Assembly (NCBI GenBank): GCA_036384915.1
Contig: DASVLJ010000056.1
Coordinates: 1-55,032, forward strand
Direction of reading: 5' to 3'
Length of the DNA: 55,032 nucleotides
DNA from: PKWO01 sp036384915
GTDB taxonomy: Bacteria > Pseudomonadota > Gammaproteobacteria > Burkholderiales > Burkholderiaceae_D
The notes beneath the pieces are model-generated. The model made no database searches and had not been told where the DNA came from. It saw only the letters and a list, made by a program, of their open reading frames with translations. The position numbers were made by a program, and so were the translations under genes. How positions within the stretch are numbered: position 1 is the first letter of the stretch; each line of letters opens with the position of its first letter. Positions 43,192 to 52,649 of the stretch are shown piece by piece.

Positions 43192-43863
43192 TTAGTATTT
43201 GACCGTCTTCACGCCCTCAGGCGTGCCCAGCAGGCAAACATTCGCCCCGCGCCGGGCAAACAGGCCGTTGGTCACCACACCGACGATATTGTTGATCTGT
43301 TGCTCCATCTCTACCGGATTGGCAATTTGCAAACCCACGACATCGATGATGTTGCAACCGTTGTCCGTCACGACCGGCCGGCCGTCCTTGACCCGCAGGC
43401 GCGGTTCGCCGCCCAGCGCGGCCAGCTTGCGCGCCGCGACGGCACGCGCCATGGGGATCACTTCGACCGGCAGCGGGAACTTGCCCAGCACGTCGACCAG
43501 CTTGGAGCCGTCGGCGATGCAGATGAATTTTTCCGCCACCGAGGCCACGATCTTTTCGCGCGTCAGGGCCGCGCCGCCGCCCTTGATCATGGCGCCGGCG
43601 CCGTTGATCTCGTCGGCGCCGTCGATGTAGACCGGCATCGTTTCCACGTCGTTCAAGTCGAACACTTCGATGCCGTGCGACTTGAGGCGGGCGGCCGTCG
43701 CTTCGGACGAAGCCACCGCGCCGGCGATCTTGTCGCGGATCTTGCCCAGTTCGTCGATGAAGAAGTTGGCGGTGGAGCCGGTGCCGACGCCGACAATGCG
43801 GCCCTCGACCACGTATTCGATGGCGGCGCGCGCCACGGCTTGTTTCAGTTCGTCCTGGGTCAT
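43192..43863 (-). CDS. rpiA: Ribose-5-phosphate isomerase A
   Basis: A 223-aa RpiA of normal length. VGVGTGSTANFFIDEL (phosphate/ribose loop), YIDGADEINGAGAMIKGGGA (with catalytic Asp/Glu and Lys), REKIVAS and DGSKLVD are conserved. It interconverts ribose-5-phosphate and ribulose-5-phosphate. ATG 43863 is the natural start. The open frame upstream lacks homology. Confidence 0.97.
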   Translation of the reverse strand: MTQDELKQAVARAAIEYVVEGRIVGVGTGSTANFFIDELGKIRDKIAGAVASSEATAARLKSHGIEVFDLNDVETMPVYIDGADEINGAGAMIKGGGAALTREKIVASVAEKFICIADGSKLVDVLGKFPLPVEVIPMARAVAARKLAALGGEPRLRVKDGRPVVTDNGCNIIDVVGLQIANPVEMEQQINNIVGVVTNGLFARRGANVCLLGTPEGVKTVKY

Positions 43864-44010
43864 GATGGTGGCAGTGGTAAAAATGGTTGGATGCGACATT
43901 TTACCGGAAAGATTTTGCCCATTCGCGCAAAGGCGGGGGTAAGATAGGGTTACCCATTGCAAACGTGGTGACGCTTCATCTCCACTCTCCATCCGCTTTT
44001 GGAAACCGAT

Positions 44011-44391
44011 ATGAGCGATAGCAAAATCATCCTGGTGGTCGACGACAGCCGCGTTTCGCGCATGCTCTCGCGCCAGTTCATCCTGTACAGCCACCCCTCC
44101 TACGTCGTCGAAGAAGCCGCCAGCGGCGAAGAAGCGATCGCCAAGCTGGCCACGATCAAACCCGACATGATCCTGCTGGACGTCAACATGCCCGGCATGG
44201 GCGGCCTGGCGGCGATAGGCAAGCTGCGCGAAATCCTGCCCGGCATACCGATCTGCCTCATGACGGCCAACGTGCAGGAAGCCACGCGCGAAAAAGCGCA
44301 CAGCCTGCACGTGGAATTCGCCGAAAAGCCGATTACGCAAGCGCGTATCGATTCCGTCATTGCCACGCTGGTCAACCTGGGAAGCGCCTGA
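44011..44391 (+). CDS. Stand-alone CheY-like response regulator
   Basis: A 126-aa receiver domain alone. Acidic pair Asp11/Asp12, phospho-acceptor Asp57 (MILLDVNMPGMGG), Thr85 (CLMTANV) and Lys106 (FAEKPIT) are all present. The stop overlaps the CheC start (TGATG at 44389-44393). It likely carries phosphoryl groups that the encoded CheC-type phosphatase removes. The cognate kinase is not in the window. Confidence 0.9.
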   Translation: MSDSKIILVVDDSRVSRMLSRQFILYSHPSYVVEEAASGEEAIAKLATIKPDMILLDVNMPGMGGLAAIGKLREILPGIPICLMTANVQEATREKAHSLHVEFAEKPITQARIDSVIATLVNLGSA

Positions 44392-45005
44392 TGTTCCAAC
44401 TAACCGAACTGCAGCACGACGCCCTGGTTGAACTGTTCAACCAGGGCGTGGGGCACGCGGCCTCGGCGATGAGCCAGATCGTGCGCGAGGAAGTCACGAT
44501 GTCGGTGCCGCTGATCAGCTTCCAGTCGCGCGCCGAAGTGGCCAAGACCCTGGGCAGCGACGAGGCGCGCCGCATCTGCGCCGTCACCCAGCACTACCAG
44601 GGCGCCTTCAACACCGAAGCCATCCTCATGTTCCCGGAAGAGAAGAGCCTGGAAATCGTGCGCCTGATGGTGGGCCAGTCGGTCACGATGGAAGAGCTCT
44701 CCGAGATGGAACAGGAAGCGATGAGCGAGATCGGCAACATCATCCTCAATTCCTGCATGAGCACCCTGGCCGACATCACAGGCAAGGAATTGCACGGCTC
44801 GCTGCCGGTATACCGCATCGGCACCGGCGACCACATCCTGGGCACCTCGGGCAACCCATGGAACGGCCTGGTCTTGACGCTGAAAATCGATTTCAACATC
44901 GAAAAACACCATATCAACGGCTATGTCGCCTTCCTGCTCGACGTGGGCGCCTTGAACGACCTGCAAGCCTACCTCGACCATTACCTCTCCGGAATCAAGC
45001 CGTGA
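44391..45005 (+). CDS. CheC-type chemotaxis phosphatase
   Basis: A 204-aa CheC/FliY/CheX-superfamily protein with two complete ExxN-x22-P active sites: Glu14/Asn17/Pro40 and Glu113/Asn116/Pro139. Two intact sites match the CheC layout. It should dephosphorylate a CheY-like receiver, most simply the one encoded just upstream. It overlaps both neighbours (TGATG, then GTGA at 45002). Confidence 0.85.
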   Translation: MFQLTELQHDALVELFNQGVGHAASAMSQIVREEVTMSVPLISFQSRAEVAKTLGSDEARRICAVTQHYQGAFNTEAILMFPEEKSLEIVRLMVGQSVTMEELSEMEQEAMSEIGNIILNSCMSTLADITGKELHGSLPVYRIGTGDHILGTSGNPWNGLVLTLKIDFNIEKHHINGYVAFLLDVGALNDLQAYLDHYLSGIKP

Positions 45006-45979
45006 TTGCCGATAGCGAAGCCGCAGCCGGCAGTGCCGGCGCGCCGGCACTGCTCGACAGCGTGCTGCACGCCCTGCGCGTGGGCATGATCGTGCTGGAC
45101 GACAGCGAGCGCGTGGTGCTGTGGAACCGCTGGATGGAAGAGCATTCGTCCTTCCCCGAGGCCAGCGTGCTGGGCAAGACCTTCGTCGAACTCTTCCCCG
45201 ACCTGGATAACGGCCGGGCGCACGGCGCCATCAAGGGCGCCCTGCAAAACAAGCTCGCTTCGCTGATTTCGCAAACGCTCAACAAGGCCCCCTTCCCGCT
45301 CTATGCCTGCGCCGAAGACCGCCTGGCCGGCGTGCGCATCCAGCAGGCGGTGCAGGTCGTGCCGCTGAACCAGCCGGGGCGGCCGCACTGCCTGGTGCAG
45401 ATCACGGACGTGAGCATGGCCGTGGCGCGCGAAAAGCAGTTGCGCGAACTGGCCATGGAATTGCAGGGCCAGATCTATATCGACGGCCTGACCGGCATCC
45501 CGAACCGGCGCCGCTTCGACGAGCACGTCGAAAACGAATTCCGCCGCGCCAAGCGTTCCGGCTCGCCGCTATCGATGGCGATGATAGACGTGGACGCCTT
45601 CAAGGATTACAACGACAATTACGGCCATCAAAAAGGCGACGATTGCCTGATCCTGATCGCCGCCGCGCTCACGCGCATCCTGGGCCGCCCGTGCGACCTG
45701 GTGGCGCGCTACGGCGGCGAGGAGTTCGTGGCGCTCATGCCCGACACCAATGCCGACGGCGCCTATGCGCTGGCCGAAGCGATGCGCCGCGAAGTCGAAT
45801 CGCTCGCCATCGAACACGCCTATTCCGGCGTGGCGTCGCACGTCACCATCAGCGTGGGCCTGCTGACCCAGGTGCCGACGCTGCACACCGCGATCTCCCA
45901 CATGATCGGCGCGGCCGACCGCGCACTCTATCAAGCCAAGCGCAACGGGCGCAATTGCGTGGTGGTGCACGGGGCTTGA
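45002..45979 (+). CDS. PAS-GGDEF diguanylate cyclase
   Basis: A 325-aa protein from GTG 45002 (GTGA overlap with the cheC-like stop). Residues about 18-140 form a PAS domain (LLDSVLHALRVGMIVLDDSE, ELFPDL, QITDVSMAV). Residues about 160-325 are GGDEF: DGLTGIPNRRRFDEH, DVDAFKDYNDNYGH and the active GGEEF in RYGGEEFVAL (about 238). The inhibitory I-site RPCD lies five residues before GGEEF, so product feedback is expected. It synthesises c-di-GMP. Third gene of the receiver-CheC-cyclase operon. Confidence 0.95.
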   Translation: MIADSEAAAGSAGAPALLDSVLHALRVGMIVLDDSERVVLWNRWMEEHSSFPEASVLGKTFVELFPDLDNGRAHGAIKGALQNKLASLISQTLNKAPFPLYACAEDRLAGVRIQQAVQVVPLNQPGRPHCLVQITDVSMAVAREKQLRELAMELQGQIYIDGLTGIPNRRRFDEHVENEFRRAKRSGSPLSMAMIDVDAFKDYNDNYGHQKGDDCLILIAAALTRILGRPCDLVARYGGEEFVALMPDTNADGAYALAEAMRREVESLAIEHAYSGVASHVTISVGLLTQVPTLHTAISHMIGAADRALYQAKRNGRNCVVVHGA

Positions 45980-46000
45980 ATCCGGCGGCGGCAATGAAAA

Positions 46001-46021
46001 AAGCGCCCTGAACGGGCGCTT
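46001..46021 (-). terminator. Terminator hairpin for the minus-strand lipoprotein gene
   Basis: AAGCGCCC-TGAAC-GGGCGCTT forms an 8-bp stem. On the minus strand it is followed by TTTT from the A tract at 45997-46002. It lies 17 bp after the stop of the lipoprotein gene and 21 bp after the convergent cyclase gene, so it can serve both. Confidence 0.8.
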
Positions 46022-46038
46022 CCCTATTGCAGCCAGCG

Positions 46039-49000
46039 CTACGGCCCGACCGCGATGATTTCGAGCATCGGATCGCCGCTGATCCCCGCCATCACGAAAC
46101 CGTCTGGAGAGATGGCAATGCCTTGCGGCGCCAAGCCCAGGTTGTATCCCTGAAGGTTGCTCCACTTGTAGCCGTGGAGGAACGCGCCGGTGGGCGAATA
46201 GAGCTGCACATCGTAGGTCATCCCCTCCATCATGCCGCAATAGATCCGTCCGTTGATGTCGACCTTCACCGTATTGGGATACGCTTCAGGATTGGGTAGG
46301 TAGCCGATCAGCGACAGTTGGTTGTTGGCCGTACTGTATTGCCGGCACGCATAGCCGCTCGGCACATCGGCCAGATAGGCGCGCGATCCGTCCGGGCTTA
46401 AGGCAATCGGGTCCACCGTCATGCCGACCATGTCGAAGGTTCTGACGTTGGCAGTCGATATCGCCGTGCCGTTGATGAACAGCTGGCCGCCCGAGACAGC
46501 CGAATAGTCGAGCGAGCCGAACAGTCCTTCCGACATCAGCACCTTGCCGTCCGAGGATGCCGCCAGATTGCCGTAGAACAGCGTCCCGCCGAGGAAGACG
46601 CCGTCGGCGGTATAGGCGGTGCCGTCGCCCACCAGCACAACTTCGACGCCGTTGGGGTGCGCGCTGATGATATGCATGCCGTCGCCGCTGATCGCCGCAT
46701 AAAGCGGCCAGGTTTCGAGCACAGCCTGGTTCACGAGGTCGACCACGACCACGTTCTTGGCGACGGTATCGAGCACGTACAGGCGATCTCCGTTTCCGGA
46801 AACGCTCATTTCGCCCAGGGCATTGCCCACGCCGCTGAAGGTCGCAATCTTCTGCCCGGTGTAGAGATTGTAGGCATCGATCGACGTGGTGCCGTTATTG
46901 ACGTAGACGTAGGGCCGGATTGTGTCGGCCACGATCTTCGTGTATGCGGTGGCGATGCCCGTCGTGGCCGCAGGCGCACCGCTGCCGACCCACACGCCGA
47001 CCTTGACCGTCACCGCCTGCATATTGGCAGTGGCCGGCGTAAACGTCACGGTCGCATAACTGACCGCGTTCTGCGTCAGCGTGCTCGGATCGGCGGTCAG
47101 CGTCACTGTGCTGCCGGAAGCGCCGGTCGTTCCGCTGGCCGTCACCGTGAGCCACGGCTGGTTCGACTGCGCAGTCCACGCGGTCGTCATACCGAAGTTG
47201 TCGGACAGCGTGATGTTGTGCGTCAGCCGCGACCAATTCGGTGTGGAGCTGAAGCCGACGCCTGATTCGGAAACGGTCAGCTTATGTTGGTCGGCGTTGG
47301 CCGCGACGCTGATTGGAATGCTCAGGGAATCGCCATTGACCTGGGCCTTGAGCGTCATGACCGCGGTGCTCCCTCCCGCCGCCGCAGGCTGGCCGGAAAC
47401 CGTCAAATTTACGCCGGATCCGCCGACCGTGCCGCTGGTACTGCTGACGCTAATGCCACTAGGCACGTTGCTCAGGGTCCAGGGCCAGGAATTGCTGCCG
47501 GTGTTCAGGCTGATCGCGAGCGGCAGACTGGAAAAGCTGCGGCCGAGCGTGCCGCCCATCGTCACGGAAGACGGTGTGGCACTCAAGGTGGCCTTGACCA
47601 GATTCAGCGTTACCGGAATGTCCAGGTTCGACACCTGTGGCGAAGACACGATGGCGTTGCCGCTATATGTTCCGGCGGCCAGCGGCCCCTTGGTCGGATC
47701 GATCCCGATGTTCAGTACGGCAGGCGTCGTTCCCGATGCCGGGGTGACCAGCAGCCAGGAACTGTCGCCGGTGGCAGTCCAGGAGTCCACCGCATTGTTG
47801 CTGGCCGAGAAATCGATAGGCTGGGTCGGGATGGGCGCACCGTTGACCGCCGTAAACGCGGCCGTTCCGCCGGTAATCTGGAAAGAGCTGGCCAGCACCT
47901 GCAAAGTGATCGGGACGACCACGGCTTGGCCGTCTGACGAACGCACGGTGACATTACCGCTGTAACTACCCGCGCTCAGGGCCGAAGCCGCGAAGGTAAT
48001 CATGAAACCGCCGTTGCCGGAACCCGTGCTCACGCTCGGCTGCATCCACGCGACGTTGGTGCCGACCGTCCAGTCGAGACCCTGCCCCTGGACAGTGAAG
48101 CCGATGTTCGCCGGCTCGGCGCCACCCGCGTTCATGCTGGCGGCCGTCGATTGATTCGGGCTGGCGCCCAATGGCGACGCGGCGACCTGCACATTATAGG
48201 GAATCGTCCACGGCGAACCGGTAAAGGGCGAGGCGCAGGCAGAATCCGCGCAGAGCGACAATTTCAAATTACCCTGGTGCGCGCCCGCCGCCGCCGATGC
48301 GGAGGGGTAGAGTGTGATCGCGTAGGAATTGCTGCTGGTCTCCACCGCCCTCGGATTCACGGTAAATATGCCGTTCGCATCGGATAGCGAGACGTAGACG
48401 ATGCCGGGCGAGCCGGGGAACTCGTTCGTGCCCTGCGCCGTTGCCGTCAATACGACCGGCGTGGTCGAGCCGCTGGCGAAGTTGAAACTCAGAGATGCCG
48501 GCGAGAAGCCAACCGTCTTGGCCGTGCCGCCCATGTTATCCACGTACATGATCACGGTGCTTTCGTAACCCGTGGTATCCGTAGTGGCGACGACCGCCGC
48601 GAGCATGGTGCGGGCGTTGCCGGCGGCGATGGAGCCGGCATACTCGGCCACCGCACCCTGGTTCACCACTTGCGCCGAGAAATAGGCGGCGACCGTCAGG
48701 CGATTGTTGATCAATTGCTGGTCAATCTGGCCTTGCGTCGAATTGTTGGCGAATGCTCCGGCCATGATGGACAGTGCGGCATTGCCGGCGGTCAGGGCGC
48801 CGCTGTCGATGGCCTGCACCCAGAACGATTGTCCAGACGGCTGCGGCGTACGATTGAGCACGTTCCTGAAGATCGCGTTAACGAAGGCGGAGGTCGAGCC
48901 GGAACCGTAGAGCGCGTTCGATTCGGCGCTGACGCCGAAGGCATCGATCAGGGTGCGGACACTGGCATTGGTTTTATAGGCATTCGCCAAACCACCGATA

Positions 49001-49263
49001 TCGGCCGGCGCGCCGGCCGCGAGCAAGGCGTTTTCAAAATTGGTCAGGCCCGCAGGATCGGCCGGGCGGCCAAAATACGACACGTACAGCGCCTGCACCG
49101 CGACCTCATAATCCGCCGCCGATGCACCCGCCTTGGTGAAGCGAGTCTGTTGCTTGGCATTCGCAGTTGCCGGTTCCTGGCCTCCGCCCGATCCGCAACC
49201 GGACAACACCATGAGGCAAATCAAGCCCCCCCCATACCCAAGCACTAAGCTTTTGCATTCCAT
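46039..49263 (-). CDS. DUF4214-BACON-beta-propeller lipoprotein
   Basis: A 1074-aa exported lipoprotein with signal CLMVLSGCGSGGG (acylated Cys in the lipobox LSGC near residue 23). Residues about 50-200 carry DUF4214-like sequence (VQALYVSYFGRPADPAGLTN, FRNVLNRTPQPSGQSFW). A long Ser/Thr/Gly-rich middle contains repeated BACON-type Ig-like modules, e.g. VNAWMQPSVSTG-like strands and SWLLVTPASGTTPAVLNI. The last 300 residues look like a YVTN beta-propeller (NVVVVDLVNQAVLETWPL, LSPDGSRAYLADV, GIAISPDGFVMAGI). Likely surface or periplasmic carbohydrate/protein binding. Partner unknown. Confidence 0.8.
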   Translation of the reverse strand: MECKSLVLGYGGGLICLMVLSGCGSGGGQEPATANAKQQTRFTKAGASAADYEVAVQALYVSYFGRPADPAGLTNFENALLAAGAPADIGGLANAYKTNASVRTLIDAFGVSAESNALYGSGSTSAFVNAIFRNVLNRTPQPSGQSFWVQAIDSGALTAGNAALSIMAGAFANNSTQGQIDQQLINNRLTVAAYFSAQVVNQGAVAEYAGSIAAGNARTMLAAVVATTDTTGYESTVIMYVDNMGGTAKTVGFSPASLSFNFASGSTTPVVLTATAQGTNEFPGSPGIVYVSLSDANGIFTVNPRAVETSSNSYAITLYPSASAAAGAHQGNLKLSLCADSACASPFTGSPWTIPYNVQVAASPLGASPNQSTAASMNAGGAEPANIGFTVQGQGLDWTVGTNVAWMQPSVSTGSGNGGFMITFAASALSAGSYSGNVTVRSSDGQAVVVPITLQVLASSFQITGGTAAFTAVNGAPIPTQPIDFSASNNAVDSWTATGDSSWLLVTPASGTTPAVLNIGIDPTKGPLAAGTYSGNAIVSSPQVSNLDIPVTLNLVKATLSATPSSVTMGGTLGRSFSSLPLAISLNTGSNSWPWTLSNVPSGISVSSTSGTVGGSGVNLTVSGQPAAAGGSTAVMTLKAQVNGDSLSIPISVAANADQHKLTVSESGVGFSSTPNWSRLTHNITLSDNFGMTTAWTAQSNQPWLTVTASGTTGASGSTVTLTADPSTLTQNAVSYATVTFTPATANMQAVTVKVGVWVGSGAPAATTGIATAYTKIVADTIRPYVYVNNGTTSIDAYNLYTGQKIATFSGVGNALGEMSVSGNGDRLYVLDTVAKNVVVVDLVNQAVLETWPLYAAISGDGMHIISAHPNGVEVVLVGDGTAYTADGVFLGGTLFYGNLAASSDGKVLMSEGLFGSLDYSAVSGGQLFINGTAISTANVRTFDMVGMTVDPIALSPDGSRAYLADVPSGYACRQYSTANNQLSLIGYLPNPEAYPNTVKVDINGRIYCGMMEGMTYDVQLYSPTGAFLHGYKWSNLQGYNLGLAPQGIAISPDGFVMAGISGDPMLEIIAVGP

Positions 49264-49547
49264 CCCCTGATTGATCGTTTTTCATAACTTGCGGCGCGGC
49301 CCGCCGCCACATCGTTGCAACATCAATGCCGAACAAGGGCAAAGCATGGGCCGCCCGAGGTTCGGCAAATAATCTTAGATCGGTGATTGTCGAGTGGAGC
49401 AAATCCGGGGTACCCGGCTGACCCGCCAGGGCTCTTTATATATTGCCAATTCGGATTTGTTATAAGGCTGCGCGCGGTATTTTATCTCAGGATCTATCTG
49501 AATAAACTTTATCTCCCACAAAATTATAATTATAAAAAACATAATTT

Positions 49548-51173
49548 CTATGCGAAGGTACCGATCTTCGCCTCGACGGCTTTCCTGATCGAGCCCGTTG
49601 TGATGAAAGATTGCGCCGCCACGATATCGTCGTGGAACCAGCGGTCGCCATCGAGGCAGGCGGGAATCTGGCGCCGTACCGCGTCGTAGGCCGCCTGGGT
49701 ACCCTCACCCAGCACGAAGCCGGGCAGGAGCGCTTCCGTCATCGTCAGGCCCTGCGCCGCCAGCAGCATTTCCACGCCGACGATGTATTGCGTATTGGCC
49801 ACCACGGTGGCGGCCTTGCGCGCGCACCAGGTCGAGTTCGAGACGTGGTCTTCGCTGTTGCCCTTGGCCGGAATGCTGTCCACCGAGCCCGGCATGCACA
49901 GCGTACGGTTTTCCATCACCAGGGACGACAGCGAGCATTGCACCACGGGGTACCCCGTGTTGACGCCGCGCACGCCCGTCATCAGGTTGCGCGGCAAGCC
50001 CCAGGACAGCGTGGGGTCGATCAACCGCGCCACGCGGCGCTCGCAGATGCTGCCCAGGTCGGCCACGGCCATGGCCAGCAAATCCATCGCCTGCGCCAGG
50101 TATTGGCCGTGGAAATTGCCGCCCGAGATGATCTCGAAACCGCCGCCGTCCTTGGAAAAAATCAGCGGGTTGTCGGTGGCGGAATTGATTTCCTTGTCCA
50201 CGATGGTGTCGATGTAATCGAGCGCGTCGAACACCGGGCCGTACACTTGCGGCGCGCAGCGCAACGAATACACGTCCTGGATGCGGTTGGTGTAGGGAAT
50301 ATCGGTGCGGCGCAGCTCTTCCGGGAATTGCACGGCGCGCGCCTCGTGCGTGGCGCGCGTGGAGCCCTGCATCAGCTTGCGGATTGCGGCGGCGGTCTTG
50401 ATCTGGCCGGCGTGCGGGCGCGCCTGGTGGATGCGCGGATCGAAGGCCGACATCTCGGCGCGCATTGCTTCCAACGTCAAGCCGAGCGAGATGCAGGCAT
50501 CGCTCAAGAGGTTGCGCGCATCATGCGCCGCCAGCACGGCCACGGCCAGCGACACCGTGCAGCCGTTGATCAGGGCCGACGCATCCTTGGCCTTCAGATC
50601 GAACTCGACCGGGTCTAGCTTGGCGAGCCCAATTGCCTCGGGCGCGGACATGCGCTTGCCCTGATACATCACTTCCGCTTGCGGGAAGCCGGCCACTGCG
50701 GCGGCGAGATAGGACAAAGGCGCGAGATCGCCCGATGCGCCCACCGAACCCTTTTGCGGCATGATGGGATGGATGCCGGCGTTGAGGAAAGCCAGCAGGC
50801 GGTCCACCAATTCGACGCGCGGCGCGGAATAATTGCTGGCAAAGGCATTGGCGCGCAACAGCATGGTGGCGCGGCTCACCTCTTCCGAAAACGGTTCGCC
50901 CATGCCGGCCGCATGCGCCTTGATCAACTGCGTCTGGAACATCTCGATATCCGCAACCTTGATGCGCGTATCCTTCAGCAAGCCGACGCCGGTATTGAAG
51001 CTGTACATCATCGGCGCTTCATCGTGCATCCAGGTGTTTTCGATATAGTCGCGGCTTTCCTTCAGGGCGGCACGCGAGGATTCGGCCAGCCCGACCCTGA
51101 CTGAGGTGTCGCGCGCGGCGGCGATGACTTGGGCTCCGCTGAGAGTAAAACCGTCGATGGTGAAATTTGTCAT
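49548..51173 (-). CDS. Aromatic amino acid ammonia-lyase (histidine ammonia-lyase-like)
   Basis: A 541-aa MIO enzyme. Ala146-Ser147-Gly148 in GSVGASGDLAPLSYLA forms the MIO cofactor. YSFNTGVGLL holds the catalytic Tyr, and GNSEDHVSNSTWCARKA and NPLIFSKDGG correspond to conserved HAL regions. The selectivity pair is Ala86-His87 (KAHAAGMG) versus Ser-His in classical HutH, so histidine is likely but not certain. No hutU, hutI or hutG is adjacent. Instead it lies 21 bp after puuD. ATG 51173 follows GAGGAACG. Confidence 0.8.
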   Translation of the reverse strand: MTNFTIDGFTLSGAQVIAAARDTSVRVGLAESSRAALKESRDYIENTWMHDEAPMMYSFNTGVGLLKDTRIKVADIEMFQTQLIKAHAAGMGEPFSEEVSRATMLLRANAFASNYSAPRVELVDRLLAFLNAGIHPIMPQKGSVGASGDLAPLSYLAAAVAGFPQAEVMYQGKRMSAPEAIGLAKLDPVEFDLKAKDASALINGCTVSLAVAVLAAHDARNLLSDACISLGLTLEAMRAEMSAFDPRIHQARPHAGQIKTAAAIRKLMQGSTRATHEARAVQFPEELRRTDIPYTNRIQDVYSLRCAPQVYGPVFDALDYIDTIVDKEINSATDNPLIFSKDGGGFEIISGGNFHGQYLAQAMDLLAMAVADLGSICERRVARLIDPTLSWGLPRNLMTGVRGVNTGYPVVQCSLSSLVMENRTLCMPGSVDSIPAKGNSEDHVSNSTWCARKAATVVANTQYIVGVEMLLAAQGLTMTEALLPGFVLGEGTQAAYDAVRRQIPACLDGDRWFHDDIVAAQSFITTGSIRKAVEAKIGTFA

Positions 51174-51194
51174 GATCTGCGTTCCTCGTTCGAA

Positions 51195-52406
51195 TTATTT
51201 GGCGCCGGACTCGTACCACGCGGCTATCGCCGCCCGCTCTTCATCGGTAATGTGGGTCAGGTTGCCCAAAGGCATGGCCTTCAATTGCACCGCCTGCTGA
51301 TACACCTTGGCGGCATATTGGTGCACCAGGGACGGCGTCTGCAGCATGACGCCGGCAGGCGCGGCGGCAAATCCGGGCTGTGTCGGATGGTCTGAATGGC
51401 ATGCCGTGCAGCGCGCATTGATGATGGTTTGCACGCGGGCAAACTGTTCTTCCGGCGTGCCGGCGGAAGCCGCGGGCTGCACCGGGTGCGGCGCAATCGC
51501 CACCGCCACGCCGAACAGAATCGCCACACCGGCTGCCGGGAAACCCCAGGCGATGCGCCCCTTGTGCTTCAAGTTGAAGAAGTGGCGGATCAACACCCCG
51601 GCCGCCATGATGGCAGCCAGCACCAGCCAGTTGTAGGCATGGCTGTACGTCATCGCATAATGGTTGCTGATCATCACGAACAGCACCGGCAGCGTGAAAT
51701 AATTGTTGTGCACGCTGCGCTGCTTGGCGCGGATGCCGTAGATCGCTTCGGGCGCCTCGCCGCGCATCATCGCCGCCACCAGCTTGCGCTGTCCCGGAAT
51801 GATCACCATCAGCACGTTGCCCACCATGATGGTGCCTATCATCGCACCGACGTGGATGTAAGCCGCGCGGCCCGAGAGAAAATGCGACAGCACATAAGCC
51901 GCCAGCACGATCAAGCCATACATGACCAGGCCGAGCAAGCCTTCGCGCTTGCCCAGGGGCGAGCGGCACAGCAAGTCATACACCGTCCAGCCCACCGCCA
52001 GGGTGCCTAGGCCGATAGCAATCGCCTGCCACGGCGCCAGATCGGCCACGGATTTGTCTATCATCATCGCCGAGGCGTTGAAGTAATAGACGATGAACAG
52101 CATCGAAAACCCCGAAAGCCAGGTGGCATAGGCTTCCCACTTGAACCAATGGAGTTCGGCCGGCAACTCGGGCGGCGCCACCAGGTATTTTTGCGGATTA
52201 TAAAAGCCGCCGCCGTGCACGGCCCAGAGTTCGCCCGACACGCCGCGCCTGGCCAGGTCCGAACCGGGCTTGGGCGGCTTGATCGAATTATCGAGCCAGA
52301 CGAAATAAAACGAAGCGCCGATCCAGGCGATGCCCGTGATCAAATGCAGCCAGCGCACCAGCAGGTTGAGCCAATCGATACCGTATGACAGCCAAAACGC
52401 GTCCAT
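51195..52406 (-). CDS. puuD: Membrane urate hydroxylase PuuD
   Basis: A 403-aa protein with eight or so membrane segments (LLVRWLHLITGIAWIGASFY at the start) typical of the DUF989 urate hydroxylase, followed by a periplasmic cytochrome c domain with heme motif CTACH near residue 334. It oxidises urate to 5-hydroxyisourate, passing electrons to the respiratory chain. ATG 52406 follows AGAGGAAGG. First gene of an operon with the ammonia-lyase, divergent from a LysR gene. Confidence 0.9.
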   Translation of the reverse strand: MDAFWLSYGIDWLNLLVRWLHLITGIAWIGASFYFVWLDNSIKPPKPGSDLARRGVSGELWAVHGGGFYNPQKYLVAPPELPAELHWFKWEAYATWLSGFSMLFIVYYFNASAMMIDKSVADLAPWQAIAIGLGTLAVGWTVYDLLCRSPLGKREGLLGLVMYGLIVLAAYVLSHFLSGRAAYIHVGAMIGTIMVGNVLMVIIPGQRKLVAAMMRGEAPEAIYGIRAKQRSVHNNYFTLPVLFVMISNHYAMTYSHAYNWLVLAAIMAAGVLIRHFFNLKHKGRIAWGFPAAGVAILFGVAVAIAPHPVQPAASAGTPEEQFARVQTIINARCTACHSDHPTQPGFAAAPAGVMLQTPSLVHQYAAKVYQQAVQLKAMPLGNLTHITDEERAAIAAWYESGAK

Positions 52407-52528
52407 GCCTTCCTCTTGTCATGTCGTCTGCCTCTGCGGGCGCTTCAGACGATGGAATGGTTGGTCGCGAACTGTCGAAAGCTCCGCTGCGACCGCTGTC
52501 CCTTATCACTTAATCCATCTTTTGCATG

Positions 52529-52545
52529 CCTGTTGCATGAACAGG
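52529..52545. promoter_or_regulatory. Candidate LysR operator
   Basis: CCTGTT-GCATG-AACAGG, perfect 6-bp arms, lies in the 243-bp gap between divergent puuD and the LysR gene. TTGCATG also occurs just before it. The position fits LysR control of both transcripts. Confidence 0.45.
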
Positions 52546-52649
52546 ATTATGTGCAATTTCGTATCAGCAAGATAGCCTTTTTCATAGCTTGGGTCATGCC
52601 AGGAGGAGTATATTGGACATCACAACATTGATATATAGGGAGACATCCC

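Noticed and set aside
43864..44340. N-terminal extension of RpiA
   Set aside because: Runs antisense into the receiver gene; RpiA is complete from ATG 43863.
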